Of a DNA stretch of 64,000 nucleotides, positions 52,304-60,801 are shown piece after piece. The notes beneath the pieces are model-generated. The model had not been told where the DNA came from. It did not search any database and was given only the letters and a program-made list of their open reading frames with translations. The position numbers were made by a program, and so were the translations under genes. The first letter of the stretch is position 1. Every line of letters begins with the position of its first letter. The DNA comes from Oscillospiraceae bacterium. Lineage in GTDB: Bacteria; Bacillota; Clostridia; Oscillospirales; Oscillospiraceae. The DNA lies in contig SVLJ01000001.1 in assembly GCA_015067995.1 (NCBI GenBank), positions 124,001 to 188,000 of the forward strand, given 5' to 3'.

Positions 52304-52332
52304 GTATAGGACATTCCGCAGCCTGCATAGAG
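52304..52332 (+). promoter_or_regulatory. Candidate sporulation-type promoter of the ymxH-like gene
   Basis: GGTATA (to 52308), 17-bp spacer, CATAGAG (52326-52332). Only about 20 bases remain before the start codon, which is tight. Confidence 0.3.
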
Positions 52333-52352
52333 TTGTGCGGGAGGGGATGCAG

Positions 52353-52637
52353 ATGGATTGCAGAATACGGGATATGCGCTGCAAGGAAGTCATCAATATC
52401 TGCGATGGCTGTCGTCTTGGTTTTGTGTCGGATATGGAAGTCAGATTACCGGATGGACAGGTCTGCGCCATCATTGTTTATGGAGCGTACCGGTTTTGGG
52501 GATTGTTTGGCAGGGGAGAGGAGTACTATATTCCCTGGGAATGCATCCAGCGCATCGGAGACGACATTATTCTGGTCGATAAGCCTTTCCAGCGCCGTGA
52601 TCCGGTGCTGGAGCACAAACGGCGCCGCAAGTTCTGA
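52353..52637 (+). CDS. YlmC/YmxH family sporulation-associated protein
   Basis: 94-residue PRC-barrel-like protein. RIRDMRCKEVINICDGCRLGFVSDMEV (about 4-30, split by position), LPDGQVCAIIVYG and YYIPWECIQRIGDDIILVD are family signatures. Such genes sit next to sigE/sigG in many spore formers, as here next to sigG but divergently. Function unknown. GGAGG eight bases upstream selects the second of two close ATGs, at 52353. Confidence 0.88.
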   Translation: MDCRIRDMRCKEVINICDGCRLGFVSDMEVRLPDGQVCAIIVYGAYRFWGLFGRGEEYYIPWECIQRIGDDIILVDKPFQRRDPVLEHKRRRKF

Positions 52638-52707
52638 ACACAGGGATAAACGGGCGGAAATTTTGGAAAATATACCGTAATTTTTGCCTGATATTTGTAA
52701 AAAGTAC

Positions 52708-52736
52708 TTGCACCTGCGTGAACAATGTGGTATTAT
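52708..52736 (+). promoter_or_regulatory. rpsB-tsf promoter
   Basis: TTGCAC (52708-52713), 17-bp spacer, TATTAT (52731-52736) with a TGG extended -10. Confidence 0.75.
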
Positions 52737-52742
52737 ATTTCA

Positions 52743-52845
52743 GCATTCCGCATAGTTGCGGACTTTCTGTCTGTGCCGCCATGGTTGGCAGGGGGAATGA
52801 AGCAGCTAGAGGTAGTAACTAAATTGATTTGGAGGAACACAAAAA
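52743..52845 (+). promoter_or_regulatory. rpsB 5' leader with hairpins
   Basis: A leader of about 100 bases with CCGCA/TGCGG near 52747-52760 and GCC/GGC around CATGGTT near 52778-52790. Autogenous control by S2 is possible but only inferred. Confidence 0.3.
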
Positions 52846-53571
52846 ATGGCAAATTCTAACGTCGTATCCATGAAAGCCCTGCTGGAGGCAGGCGTCCACT
52901 TCGGTCACCAGACTCGTCGCTGGAACCCCAAGATGGCTCCCTATATCTACACTGAGCGCAACGGCATCTATATCGTTGACCTGCAGAAGACAGTCCGCAA
53001 GCTGGAAGAGGCTTACAGCTTCGTCCGCGAGCTCTCTGCCAGCGGCAAGAGCATGCTGTTCGTCGGCACTAAGAAGCAGGCTCAGGATGCTATCCGCGAG
53101 GAAGCTGGTCGCTGCGGCCAGTACTATGTCAACGCTCGTTGGCTGGGCGGCATGATGACCAACTTCAAGACCATGCGTACCCGCGTTGACCGTCTGAACC
53201 AGCTGAAGGCCATGCAGGAGGACGGCACCTTCGACATGCTGCCCAAGAAGGAAGTCATGAAGCTCCTGGGCGAGATCGAGAAGCTGGAGAAGTATCTGGG
53301 CGGCGTGAAGGAAATGAAGACTCTGCCCGGTGCTCTGTTCATCGTGGATACCCGCAAGGAGCGCAATGCCATCGCTGAGGCTCATAAGCTGGGCATCCCC
53401 GTTGTGGCCATCGCCGACACCAACTGCGATCCCGACGAGATCGACTATGTCATCCCCGGCAACGACGATGCTATCCGCGCTATCAAGCTGATCTCCTCTG
53501 TTATGGCCAATGCTGTGCTGGAAGGCAAGCAGGGCGAGCAGCTGGAAGATGTTGCTGAGGTCACCGAGTAA
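52846..53571 (+). CDS. rpsB: 30S ribosomal protein S2
   Basis: 241 residues. [22 protein letters not shown] (about 7-28) and [17 protein letters not shown] are the S2 opening signatures, then FVGTKKQAQ and the C-terminal [30 protein letters not shown] upstream. Strongly biased codons. Followed by tsf in the usual order. Confidence 0.98.
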   Translation: MANSNVVSMKALLEAGVHFGHQTRRWNPKMAPYIYTERNGIYIVDLQKTVRKLEEAYSFVRELSASGKSMLFVGTKKQAQDAIREEAGRCGQYYVNARWLGGMMTNFKTMRTRVDRLNQLKAMQEDGTFDMLPKKEVMKLLGEIEKLEKYLGGVKEMKTLPGALFIVDTRKERNAIAEAHKLGIPVVAIADTNCDPDEIDYVIPGNDDAIRAIKLISSVMANAVLEGKQGEQLEDVAEVTE

Positions 53572-53590
53572 TCAATGTATATACTCCGGA

Positions 53591-53620
53591 CATCCTGCTC
53601 TGTGAGAATAGGGCAGGATG
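53591..53620 (+). other. Hairpin between rpsB and tsf
   Basis: CATCCTGC (53591-53598) pairs with GCAGGATG (53613-53620) and has no T run, so it is more likely an mRNA stability or processing element than a full terminator. Confidence 0.5.
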
Positions 53621-53651
53621 ACCGATACTTGAATAATGGAGGAATTTGAAA

Positions 53652-54566
53652 ATGGCTTTTACTGCAGCTGATGTTAAGAACCTGCGCGAAATGACCGGCG
53701 TTGGCATGATGGATTGCAAGAAGGCTCTGGCTGAGACCGATGGCAACATCGAGAAGGCTATCGAGTATCTGCGCGAAAAGGGTCTGGCCGCTTCTCAGAA
53801 GAAGGCTGGTCGTATTGCTGCTGAGGGCATGGCGCTGTCTACCATCATTGATGGTGTCGGCGTTGTGGTCGAGGTCAACGCCGAGACCGACTTCGTTGGC
53901 AAGAACGAAAAGTTCGTCAACTTCGTCAAGGGTGTTGCCGCTACCGTTGCCAAGGAGAACCCCGCTGATCTGGAAGCTCTGATGGCCTGCAAGTATGCTG
54001 ATACCGACCTGACCGTCGAGCAGCAGCAGCAGGAGATGGTGCTGGTCATCGGCGAGAACATCAAGGTTCGCCGTTTTGCCCGCTTCGCTGAGGGCACTCC
54101 CGTTTCTTATGTCCATGCTGGCGGCAAGATCGGCGTGCTGGTGATTCTGGATACCGACCTGACCGCCGAGCAGGTTGAGGAGTGCGGCAAGGACGTCGCC
54201 ATGCAGATCGCTGCTCTGAATCCCCGTTTCTGGGATAAGAGCCAGGTTACCGAGGAAGTTCTGGAGACTGAGAAGAAGATCATGATGGCTCAGATGGCCA
54301 ACGATCCCAAGATGGCTAACAAGCCCGAGCAGGTTCGCGAGAAGATCGTCATGGGTAAGCTGAATAAGTTCTATTCCGAGAACTGCCTGCTGCAGCAGGA
54401 GTTCGTTAAGGACAACACCCTGACCGTCGAGAAGTATATCGCTGGCGCTGCAAAGGCTCTGGGCGGCAAGATTGCCTTCAAGGATGCTGTTCGCTTTGAG
54501 AAGGGTGAGGGCATTGAGAAGAAGCAGGAGAACTTCGCAGCTGAGATCGCTGCCATGGTGAAGTAA
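53652..54566 (+). CDS. tsf: Elongation factor Ts
   Basis: Nucleotide-exchange factor for EF-Tu, 304 residues. The N-terminal UBA-like helix region has VKNLREMTGVGMMDCKKAL (about 7-25). The core contact motif is ETDFVGKNEKFVNF (about 77-90), and the C-terminal part has QEFVKDNTLTVEKYI. GGAGG nine bases upstream supports the ATG at 53652; an in-frame TTG at 53646 is too close to it. Terminator follows. Confidence 0.97.
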   Translation: MAFTAADVKNLREMTGVGMMDCKKALAETDGNIEKAIEYLREKGLAASQKKAGRIAAEGMALSTIIDGVGVVVEVNAETDFVGKNEKFVNFVKGVAATVAKENPADLEALMACKYADTDLTVEQQQQEMVLVIGENIKVRRFARFAEGTPVSYVHAGGKIGVLVILDTDLTAEQVEECGKDVAMQIAALNPRFWDKSQVTEEVLETEKKIMMAQMANDPKMANKPEQVREKIVMGKLNKFYSENCLLQQEFVKDNTLTVEKYIAGAAKALGGKIAFKDAVRFEKGEGIEKKQENFAAEIAAMVK

Positions 54567-54586
54567 TCTCTTCTTATTGAATAAAT

Positions 54587-54622
54587 AAAAAATTCCGAGG
54601 TAAATTTGCCTCGGAATTTTTT
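54587..54622 (+). terminator. rpsB-tsf terminator
   Basis: AATTCCGAGG pairs with CCTCGGAATT across TAAATTTG, flanked by A and T runs. Confidence 0.92.
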
Positions 54623-54639
54623 ATCAGCACCACTGCATC

Positions 54640-54668
54640 TTGTAATCCAAAGCGATGACTGGTATAAT
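54640..54668 (+). promoter_or_regulatory. Promoter of the M50-scpAB-dacB operon
   Basis: TTGTAA (54640-54645), 17-bp spacer, TATAAT (54663-54668) with a TGG extended -10. Confidence 0.78.
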
Positions 54669-54712
54669 ATAATGTGATTATTTATGCCATTTGGATCGTT
54701 AGAGGTATCGTT

Positions 54713-55375
54713 GTGTTTCAGTACATCCGGAATCTGTTTCAGGAATTAAATATCGATTTTCTGCTCTCCACATTACAGCGTCTGCTTGCCGTTGTCCTGT
54801 GTTTGACCGTGCATGAAACGGCTCATGGCTTTGCCGCTTATCTGCTGGGGGATAGAACGGCCAAGCAGGAGGGAAGGCTTTCCTTAAATCCGCTTCGTCA
54901 TGTGGATCTGGTAGGTCTTGCGCTTCTGTTTACTGCAGGCTTTGGCTGGGCGAAGCCCGTACCTGTGGATCCCAGACATTTCCGCAATCCGAAGCGGGGT
55001 ATGGCAGTCACCGCATTGGCTGGCCCGGCATCCAATTTTCTTCTGGCGATATTGCTGTTGTTAATCTGTAAAGCGATTTATATTTACAACGATCCTGGCA
55101 GCTTTCTCATCACCGTTTTCTATACGCTTTTGTATGCAGTGCAATTGTCTATCGGCTTGGGCCTCTTCAATCTGCTCCCAATTCCGCCGCTGGATGGTTC
55201 CAAAATTCTCGCTGCATTCCTGCCTGACAGAGCCTACTATACGCTGATGCGCTATGAACGCTATGGAATGATTTTGCTGCTGGTTCTCTCTCTGGCAAAT
55301 GTAACGGGGGACTTTATCAGTGACGGTATTTCTTCTGTATATACCGCGCTCATCAATCTGATTTTACTGGGGTGA
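54713..55375 (+). CDS. M50 site-2 protease-like membrane protein (YwhC/FjoA-type)
   Basis: 220-residue membrane protein with about five helices. Zinc motif HETAHG with His34, Glu35 and His38, and the second site in NLLPIPPLDGSK near 158-169, with NPLRHVD and GPASNF between. Such peptidases are widespread and their substrates are mostly unknown. The frame opens at 54674, but that is at the predicted transcript start; the GTG at 54713 with AGAGG seven bases upstream is preferred. scpA starts 3 bp after its stop. Confidence 0.85.
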   Translation: MFQYIRNLFQELNIDFLLSTLQRLLAVVLCLTVHETAHGFAAYLLGDRTAKQEGRLSLNPLRHVDLVGLALLFTAGFGWAKPVPVDPRHFRNPKRGMAVTALAGPASNFLLAILLLLICKAIYIYNDPGSFLITVFYTLLYAVQLSIGLGLFNLLPIPPLDGSKILAAFLPDRAYYTLMRYERYGMILLLVLSLANVTGDFISDGISSVYTALINLILLG

Positions 55376-55378
55376 ACC

Positions 55379-56161
55379 ATGGAAAACCCAATTTATAAAC
55401 TGGAACGGGTCGTACACGACCGAAGTGAGGAAATGCAGGATTTTGAAGGTCCGCTGGATCTGATTCTGTTTCTTCTGGGAAAGAATAAAATGGAGATTCA
55501 GGATATTTCCATCTCTTTGATTCTGGAGCAGTATCTGGCCTGGTTGGAGCAGCGGCAGAAGATGGATCTGGAGGTAGCCAGCGAGTTTATCACCATGGCA
55601 TCTCACCTGATGTATATCAAGACCCGGATGCTGCTTTCTCTGGAGGATGAGGAAGCACAGTCGGAGATGGATTCTCTCATTAAGTCTCTGGAAGAGCGCC
55701 GCCGCAACGAGAGTTATGGCCGTATCAAGATGATGGCCAAACGTTTGGAACCCATGAGTGAGTTTGGGCGAAATATTGAAACCCGCATGCCGGAGCCTGT
55801 GGAGCGCGGCAAGATTTATGAATACAACCATGTACCCGCAGATCTGATTCTGGCCATCGCAGAAATTCAAAACCGTGCAGAGCGTCGTTTGCCGCCGCCG
55901 AAAACGGCATTTGAAGAGATCGTAAAGCGAGAACCCTATCCGGTAGAGAGTAAGGCCCGGGAGATCATTGAACGGCTGAAAAACGGCGGTATGACGCGGT
56001 TTTTGCTGCTCTTCCGCGGCAACCGCAGCCGCAGCGAGATCGTGGCGACTTTTCTGGCGGTTCTGGAGCTGTGCCGTGCCTGTGTGATTCGACTGGCAGG
56101 CTCAGAAACAGACTGCACTGTGAAGCAGGAAAAAGACCTGCCGGATAATCTGACGTTTTAA
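55379..56161 (+). CDS. scpA: Segregation and condensation protein A (kleisin)
   Basis: Kleisin subunit of the SMC-ScpAB condensin. 260 residues. The N-terminal domain has FEGPLDLILFLLGKNKMEIQDISIS (about 20-44, described by position), then YLAWLEQRQKMDLEVASEFITMASHLMYIKTRMLL. The C-terminal winged helix is near 195-245 with FLAVLELCR. A closely following scpB confirms it. Confidence 0.95.
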   Translation: MENPIYKLERVVHDRSEEMQDFEGPLDLILFLLGKNKMEIQDISISLILEQYLAWLEQRQKMDLEVASEFITMASHLMYIKTRMLLSLEDEEAQSEMDSLIKSLEERRRNESYGRIKMMAKRLEPMSEFGRNIETRMPEPVERGKIYEYNHVPADLILAIAEIQNRAERRLPPPKTAFEEIVKREPYPVESKAREIIERLKNGGMTRFLLLFRGNRSRSEIVATFLAVLELCRACVIRLAGSETDCTVKQEKDLPDNLTF

Positions 56162-56173
56162 GGAGACAGCTGA

Positions 56174-56785
56174 GTGGATACAAAAGACATGAAAGAAATT
56201 GAGTCTGCCATTGAGGGCATTCTCTTTGCCTCAGGTGAACCTGTCCATGCGGAGCGCATCTGCGTTGCATTGGAATTGGATCGTTCCACCGTGGAACAGC
56301 TTCTGCAGAAGCTGATGGACTATTACGCTTATGAACGCCGGGGCATTCGTCTTCTGCATATTGAGGACACCTGGCAGCTATGTTCTTCTCCGGACTATGC
56401 AGATGCCATCCGCAAGGCATTTGAAATCCGCAAACCTGCTAAGCTCAGCCAACCGGCGCTGGAAGTTCTCACCATCATTGCGTATTATCAGCCTACCACC
56501 CGTGCCTATGTGGATCAGATCCGCGGCGTGGACAGTTCCTATACCATTGGACTGCTGTTGGATCGGAAGCTGATTGAGGAATGTGGCCGCCTCCAGGTTC
56601 CGGGGCGTCCCAGACTGTACCGGACTACCCGCCAGTTCCTGCGTGCATTCCATCTTACCAGTCTGGATGACCTGCCTGAAATGCCGGATCTGGCCGGTGA
56701 CGGTCAGCTTCGTCTTGGCGATGACGGTATGCTGGTGGACCCCGGCACAAATTTCTTGGAAGACACCGTGAAAGAGAACGATTGA
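56174..56785 (+). CDS. scpB: Segregation and condensation protein B
   Basis: 203 residues with two winged-helix domains. IESAIEGILFASGEPV (about 8-22) and RIRLLHIEDTWQLCSS-like sequence are typical. QPALEVLTIIAYYQPTTRAYVDQIRGVDSS is the family signature. GTG start with AGGAGA seven bases upstream, 12 bp after scpA. The C-terminal tail is variable. Confidence 0.94.
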   Translation: MDTKDMKEIESAIEGILFASGEPVHAERICVALELDRSTVEQLLQKLMDYYAYERRGIRLLHIEDTWQLCSSPDYADAIRKAFEIRKPAKLSQPALEVLTIIAYYQPTTRAYVDQIRGVDSSYTIGLLLDRKLIEECGRLQVPGRPRLYRTTRQFLRAFHLTSLDDLPEMPDLAGDGQLRLGDDGMLVDPGTNFLEDTVKEND

Positions 56786-56825
56786 TTCTTAAAAGTACTG
56801 CATTTGGAAAGCGGGGTGATGGGTA

Positions 56826-57455
56826 ATGCTGTTTCTGTGGATACTGGGAATTCTCGTACTTCTGCTTCTGCTGATATGCTTGCTGCGAATACGAATTCTT
56901 GTAGAAGCAGATCAAGCGGTTACCCTCAATCTTCGAATTGGCCCGATCATTCGGCAGCTCTATCCCACCATCAAAAAGAATGAACCAAAACCGGAAAAGC
57001 AGTCGAATGGTACAGAGAAAAAGAGGACGATTCCCAAGCCGACAGTTTCGGATCTTCGGGATGCATACTATGCCTTGAAGCCGGCGGTGATCAAGGCGCT
57101 GTGCCGCACACGCCGCAGCATACGGATTTATCCACTGGACATTACTGTGATCCTGGGTGGCAGGACAGACCCCGCCGAAACTGCGGAAACCTATGGATAT
57201 TCCAGCGCGGCAGTGTGGACAGTGATGCCTGCGCTGGAGCAGCTGCTGACGATCCCAGACCCGCGTATCCATCTGGATATGGACTTTGAGGCGGAGAAGA
57301 CTCGTTTGCATGGGAGTGTCGGCGTTGATATCCGCATCGGTGCACTGCTGATGATCGCGTTGGGCGCAGCCATTCCTGCAATTCGTTGGCTTTTCAAATA
57401 TATGAAGAAACCAAACAACGCAACAAAACAGCCGTTGTCCGATTCGGCTGCTTAA
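56826..57455 (+). CDS. DUF2953 family membrane-anchored protein
   Basis: 209 residues. One N-terminal membrane segment (about 2-20, Leu-rich), a basic mid part and a second hydrophobic stretch near 178-195. DUF2953 genes sit immediately before ytfJ in many spore formers, as here (15 bp). Function unknown, probably sporulation-linked by context. The ATG has a GGGG-containing site upstream. Confidence 0.82.
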   Translation: MLFLWILGILVLLLLLICLLRIRILVEADQAVTLNLRIGPIIRQLYPTIKKNEPKPEKQSNGTEKKRTIPKPTVSDLRDAYYALKPAVIKALCRTRRSIRIYPLDITVILGGRTDPAETAETYGYSSAAVWTVMPALEQLLTIPDPRIHLDMDFEAEKTRLHGSVGVDIRIGALLMIALGAAIPAIRWLFKYMKKPNNATKQPLSDSAA

Positions 57456-57470
57456 GAAAGGACGGCATAT

Positions 57471-57857
57471 ATGGAAAATAATAAGCTGGACTCCCTGATG
57501 CGCTCCACGATGGAGAAGATTCATGAAATGGCAGATACCAATACCATTGTCGGTGAACCCATTACCACGCCGGACGGTGTTACACTGATTCCAATTTCCA
57601 AGATCAGTGTTGGTTTCGGCAGCGGCGGTGGGGATTACGGCAAAAATGCGGCTGACAAGAATTTTGGCGGCGGCAGCGGTGCTGGCGTTAAGATTGATCC
57701 CGTGGCCTTTCTGGTCATCAAGGATGGCATTACCCGCGTTATGCCTGTAGCCGTGCCGCCTATGTCTACTGTGGATCGTGTGATCGACATGGTACCGGAT
57801 CTGATGGATAAGGTGGAAAAATATTTCGACAAAAAGAAGGATAAGGAAACCTTCTGA
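57471..57857 (+). CDS. ytfJ: GerW/YtfJ family spore protein
   Basis: 128 residues. The family core is NTIVGEPITTPDGVTLIPISKISVGFGSGGG-type sequence (about 23-55), then a glycine-rich loop and DPVAFLVIKDG. YtfJ/GerW is made in the forespore in Bacillus and affects germination. Glycines are concentrated at 47-72. It lies between the DUF2953 gene and the DacB-like gene, the normal spore-former order. Confidence 0.9.
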   Translation: MENNKLDSLMRSTMEKIHEMADTNTIVGEPITTPDGVTLIPISKISVGFGSGGGDYGKNAADKNFGGGSGAGVKIDPVAFLVIKDGITRVMPVAVPPMSTVDRVIDMVPDLMDKVEKYFDKKKDKETF

Positions 57858-57898
57858 TTGGGACATACTATATGTCACCAAATGAAAGGTGATGTAAT

Positions 57899-59020
57899 AT
57901 GTCGATCCGAATCCTTCGGCTGCTGGCAGTGGCCGTATTTCTAATGATTGTATTGTTCAGCATCATTCCCATAGAGGCGAGTGCTGTTTCCACCTCTGCC
58001 GCAGCAGCTGTTCTGATGGATGCTGACAGTGGTCGCATTTTGTATGCCCATAACGAAAATGCCCAAATGCTGATCGCATCCACCACAAAGATCATGACCG
58101 CTCTGGTGGCGATTGAAAACGGATGCCTGTCAGATGTGATCACGGTGACAAAGGAAGCAACATTGGCGGAAGGCACCTCTATGTACCTGAAAGAAGGGGA
58201 GCAGTTGACGTTGGAGACGCTGCTTTACGGACTGCTCTTGTCATCGGGAAACGATGCAGCGCTGGCGGTTGCTGAAGGTGTATCGGGCAGTGTCGGTGAG
58301 TTTGTTGCCCTCATGAATGAAAAAGCCGCAGAATTGGAGATGACTGGAACATCCTTCGCAAACCCAAATGGTCTGGATGCAGACGGACACTATTCCACGG
58401 CGCTGGATATGGCGCGATTAGCCTGTGCCGCAATGGAAAATGTCACACTGATGCGAATTGCATCCACCAGGAGCGTGACGGTGGGCGGACGCACGATGAA
58501 TAACCACAATCGCCTGTTGAGCACCGTAGAGGGTTGTGTTGGCCTGAAGACGGGCTATACCCGCGCCGCAGGCCGGACACTGGTTTCCTGTACGGAGAGA
58601 AACGGCCAGCGGCTGGTGGCAGTGACTCTGCGGGATGGAAATGACTGGGAGGATCATGCGGAATTGTTCTCCTACGGTTTTTCCGCATTTCCTGAAATGA
58701 CCTCTCTTTCCGGCGGTGAGACCGTTGTGCTGCTCCCTGTCATTGATGGAGCGGTTTCTTCCGTAGCGATTGTGGCAGCAGAAGCGCTTTCCTGGCCGAT
58801 ACAGGATGGTGAAGAGCTGAGCGTGAAGTGGGAACTTCCCAAGGTGCTGGCAGCGCCGATACAGCAGAATGCCGTTGTGGGACAAGCAATATTGCTTTTG
58901 AACGGAACAGAGGTACAGAGAACAGCGCTTCTGTGCGGGTCATCTGTGTCGGCAGCCGGACTGGAGCCGGGAAAAACACAGGGACTGCTAAACCGTCTGA
59001 AACGGCAAAGTGTTTATTGA
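57899..59020 (+). CDS. dacB: D-alanyl-D-alanine carboxypeptidase (DacB/DacF type)
   Basis: Exported class C penicillin-binding protein of 373 residues that trims stem peptides. Signal peptide about 1-29 (ending ...PIEASA). Active-site motifs are S61-TT-K64 (SxxK), S116-G-N118 (SxN) and K217-T-G (KTG). The C-terminal half (about 265-373) is a beta-rich domain. In Bacillus DacB acts in spore cortex synthesis; the neighbouring ytfJ and DUF2953 genes support that role here. GGTGAT site upstream of the ATG. Confidence 0.9.
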   Translation: MSIRILRLLAVAVFLMIVLFSIIPIEASAVSTSAAAAVLMDADSGRILYAHNENAQMLIASTTKIMTALVAIENGCLSDVITVTKEATLAEGTSMYLKEGEQLTLETLLYGLLLSSGNDAALAVAEGVSGSVGEFVALMNEKAAELEMTGTSFANPNGLDADGHYSTALDMARLACAAMENVTLMRIASTRSVTVGGRTMNNHNRLLSTVEGCVGLKTGYTRAAGRTLVSCTERNGQRLVAVTLRDGNDWEDHAELFSYGFSAFPEMTSLSGGETVVLLPVIDGAVSSVAIVAAEALSWPIQDGEELSVKWELPKVLAAPIQQNAVVGQAILLLNGTEVQRTALLCGSSVSAAGLEPGKTQGLLNRLKRQSVY

Positions 59021-59044
59021 TAAAAGAAAGGATGTGGAGCGGAT

Positions 59045-59758
59045 ATGGAAGAACGACTGCAGAAGCTGATTGCGTCGGCAGGAATCTGCTCCCGTCGTGC
59101 AGCAGAGGCGATGATCACGGCAGGCCGTGTGCAAATCAACGGAAGAACGGCGCAGCTTGGCGAGAAGGCTGACCTTCTGCGTGATACGGTGATGGTGGAT
59201 GGACGTGTCGTTGGTCGGCAGACAGAGTATGTATATGTAATGCTCAACAAGCCCAGAGGGTACGTCACAACGCTGTCGGACGAAAAGGGCAGGGCCACCG
59301 TGGCGGATCTGACGCGGGATGTTGGAGAACGTGTGTTTCCGGTTGGGCGCTTGGATCTGCAATCAGAGGGACTCTTGCTGATGACCAATGACGGCGCACT
59401 GATGCAGAAACTGATTCATCCCAGCTTTGAAGTAAGCAAAACCTATGCTGTCATTGTGGCAGGGGAGATTTCCGGTGCGCTGCAACGGCTGCGGACGATA
59501 CGGGATCTTGACGGGGAGCCCATTCGGCCTGCACAGGTAGAACTGCTGCGGCAGGGGAAAGAGACCGCCGAAATGCTGATCACCATTCACGAGGGAAAAA
59601 ACCGTCAGATTCGCCGTATGTGCCAGCAGTGCGGATTGTCCGTCAAACGCCTTTGCAGGATCGCCGAGCACTCTCTGATCTTGGGGGATCTTCCAGTTGG
59701 CAAATGGCGGTACTTAACTGTGGATGAGATTTCTGCTCTAACAGGCAAGGAGTTGTAA
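59045..59758 (+). CDS. rluB: 23S rRNA pseudouridine synthase RluB-type
   Basis: 237 residues. An S4 RNA-binding domain (about 1-50) carries RLQKLIASAGICSRRAAEAMI. The catalytic domain has PVGRLDLQSEGLLLMTNDG (catalytic Asp near 105), and HEGKNRQIRRMCQ follows. The RluB/RsuA branch modifies helix 89/90 region or 16S rRNA; exact target uncertain. It ends the operon that starts at 54713, with a terminator behind. Confidence 0.92.
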   Translation: MEERLQKLIASAGICSRRAAEAMITAGRVQINGRTAQLGEKADLLRDTVMVDGRVVGRQTEYVYVMLNKPRGYVTTLSDEKGRATVADLTRDVGERVFPVGRLDLQSEGLLLMTNDGALMQKLIHPSFEVSKTYAVIVAGEISGALQRLRTIRDLDGEPIRPAQVELLRQGKETAEMLITIHEGKNRQIRRMCQQCGLSVKRLCRIAEHSLILGDLPVGKWRYLTVDEISALTGKEL

Positions 59759-59766
59759 ATGCGTTA

Positions 59767-59797
59767 TAAAAACAGCTGCCCGCTGGCGGCTGTTTTT
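59767..59797 (+). terminator. Terminator of the scpAB-dacB-rluB operon
   Basis: AAAACAGCTGCC pairs with GGCGGCTGTTTT (one G-U) around CGCT, followed by T residues. Confidence 0.9.
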
Positions 59798-59858
59798 CAT
59801 TTTCCAACAATATGCGGATAAACTTGCAGGATTATGCAAAACTTCTTGCAAAAATTAT

Positions 59859-59886
59859 TTGAAAAACACAAAACTTATGGTAAAAT
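59859..59886 (+). promoter_or_regulatory. Promoter of the rpiR operon
   Basis: TTGAAA (59859-59864), 16-bp spacer, TAAAAT (59881-59886). Two nearby TTGCAAAA/ATGCAAAA copies (59834-59852) may be operator half-sites. Confidence 0.55.
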
Positions 59887-59934
59887 AAGTTTCAGGTTAA
59901 TTTACCATTATGCTATCCCAAGGAGGTCTCCTGT

Positions 59935-60801
59935 ATGCCAAAGAATGTACTGCACACAATTGAAAAGAATATGCGCAGTTTTTCAAAGGGACAGAAGAGA
60001 ATTGCGCAATACATTCTGGAGAACTACGATAAAGCAGCCTTTATGACGGCCAGCAAGCTGGGAAAGCTGGTAGGCGTCAGCGAATCTACGGTGGTGCGAT
60101 TCGCTTCTGAGCTGGGGTATGATGGGTATCCCAGTATGCAGCGAGGGTTGCAGGATATGATTCGAAGCCGCTTGACATCCACCCAGCGAATCAAAGCAGC
60201 GGGAGATAAGCTTTCCGGGCAGGATATTCTGGCGGAAGTGGTACAGATGGACATCGATAAGCTGCGCAAAGTCGTAGATGAATCCAGCCGCACGGCCTTT
60301 GATAAGTCGGCCGAAAAGATTATGAAAGCAAAACGGATCTATATTTTGGGCGTTCGCTCATCCTCTTTTCTGGCGGGCTATCTGAATTTCTATCTGCACC
60401 TGTTGTTTGAAAATGTGACTCTGGTAGAGAGTAGTGCCGGCGGCGAGATTTTTGAGCAACTATTCCGAATTGATGCAGATGATGTGCTGATTGCAATCAG
60501 TTTTCCGAGATATTCCCAGATTACCATGAATGTCGTCAAATTTGCCCGTGATCGCGGCGCGACCATTGTTGCGATTACGGATAACGAGCTTTCGCCTTTG
60601 TACCAGATGGCAAATGTATCCCTGTTGGCTCCCTGTGAGATGATTTCCTTTGTGGACTCCATGGTGGCTCCCATGTCTACGATCAATGCATTCCTGGTAT
60701 CCCTGGGTAATCGACTGGGCGCGGATATTTCTTCCACCTTCACGGATTTGGAAGCTATTTGGAATGATTACGGTGTTTTCAAGAGGGCGGATGATGAGTA
60801 A
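59935..60801 (+). CDS. MurR/RpiR family transcriptional regulator
   Basis: 288 residues. An N-terminal HTH_6 domain (about 1-77) has FSKGQKRIAQYILENYDKAAFMTASKLGKLVGVSESTVVRFASELGYDGYP, described by position. A SIS sugar-phosphate isomerase domain (about 105-250) has RIYILGVRSSSFLAGYL and ISFPRYSQITMNVVKFA. Members sense phosphosugars. The ligand and targets are not visible. The 3' end overlaps the flavoprotein gene, so it probably heads an operon through to ispH. Confidence 0.9.
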   Translation: MPKNVLHTIEKNMRSFSKGQKRIAQYILENYDKAAFMTASKLGKLVGVSESTVVRFASELGYDGYPSMQRGLQDMIRSRLTSTQRIKAAGDKLSGQDILAEVVQMDIDKLRKVVDESSRTAFDKSAEKIMKAKRIYILGVRSSSFLAGYLNFYLHLLFENVTLVESSAGGEIFEQLFRIDADDVLIAISFPRYSQITMNVVKFARDRGATIVAITDNELSPLYQMANVSLLAPCEMISFVDSMVAPMSTINAFLVSLGNRLGADISSTFTDLEAIWNDYGVFKRADDE

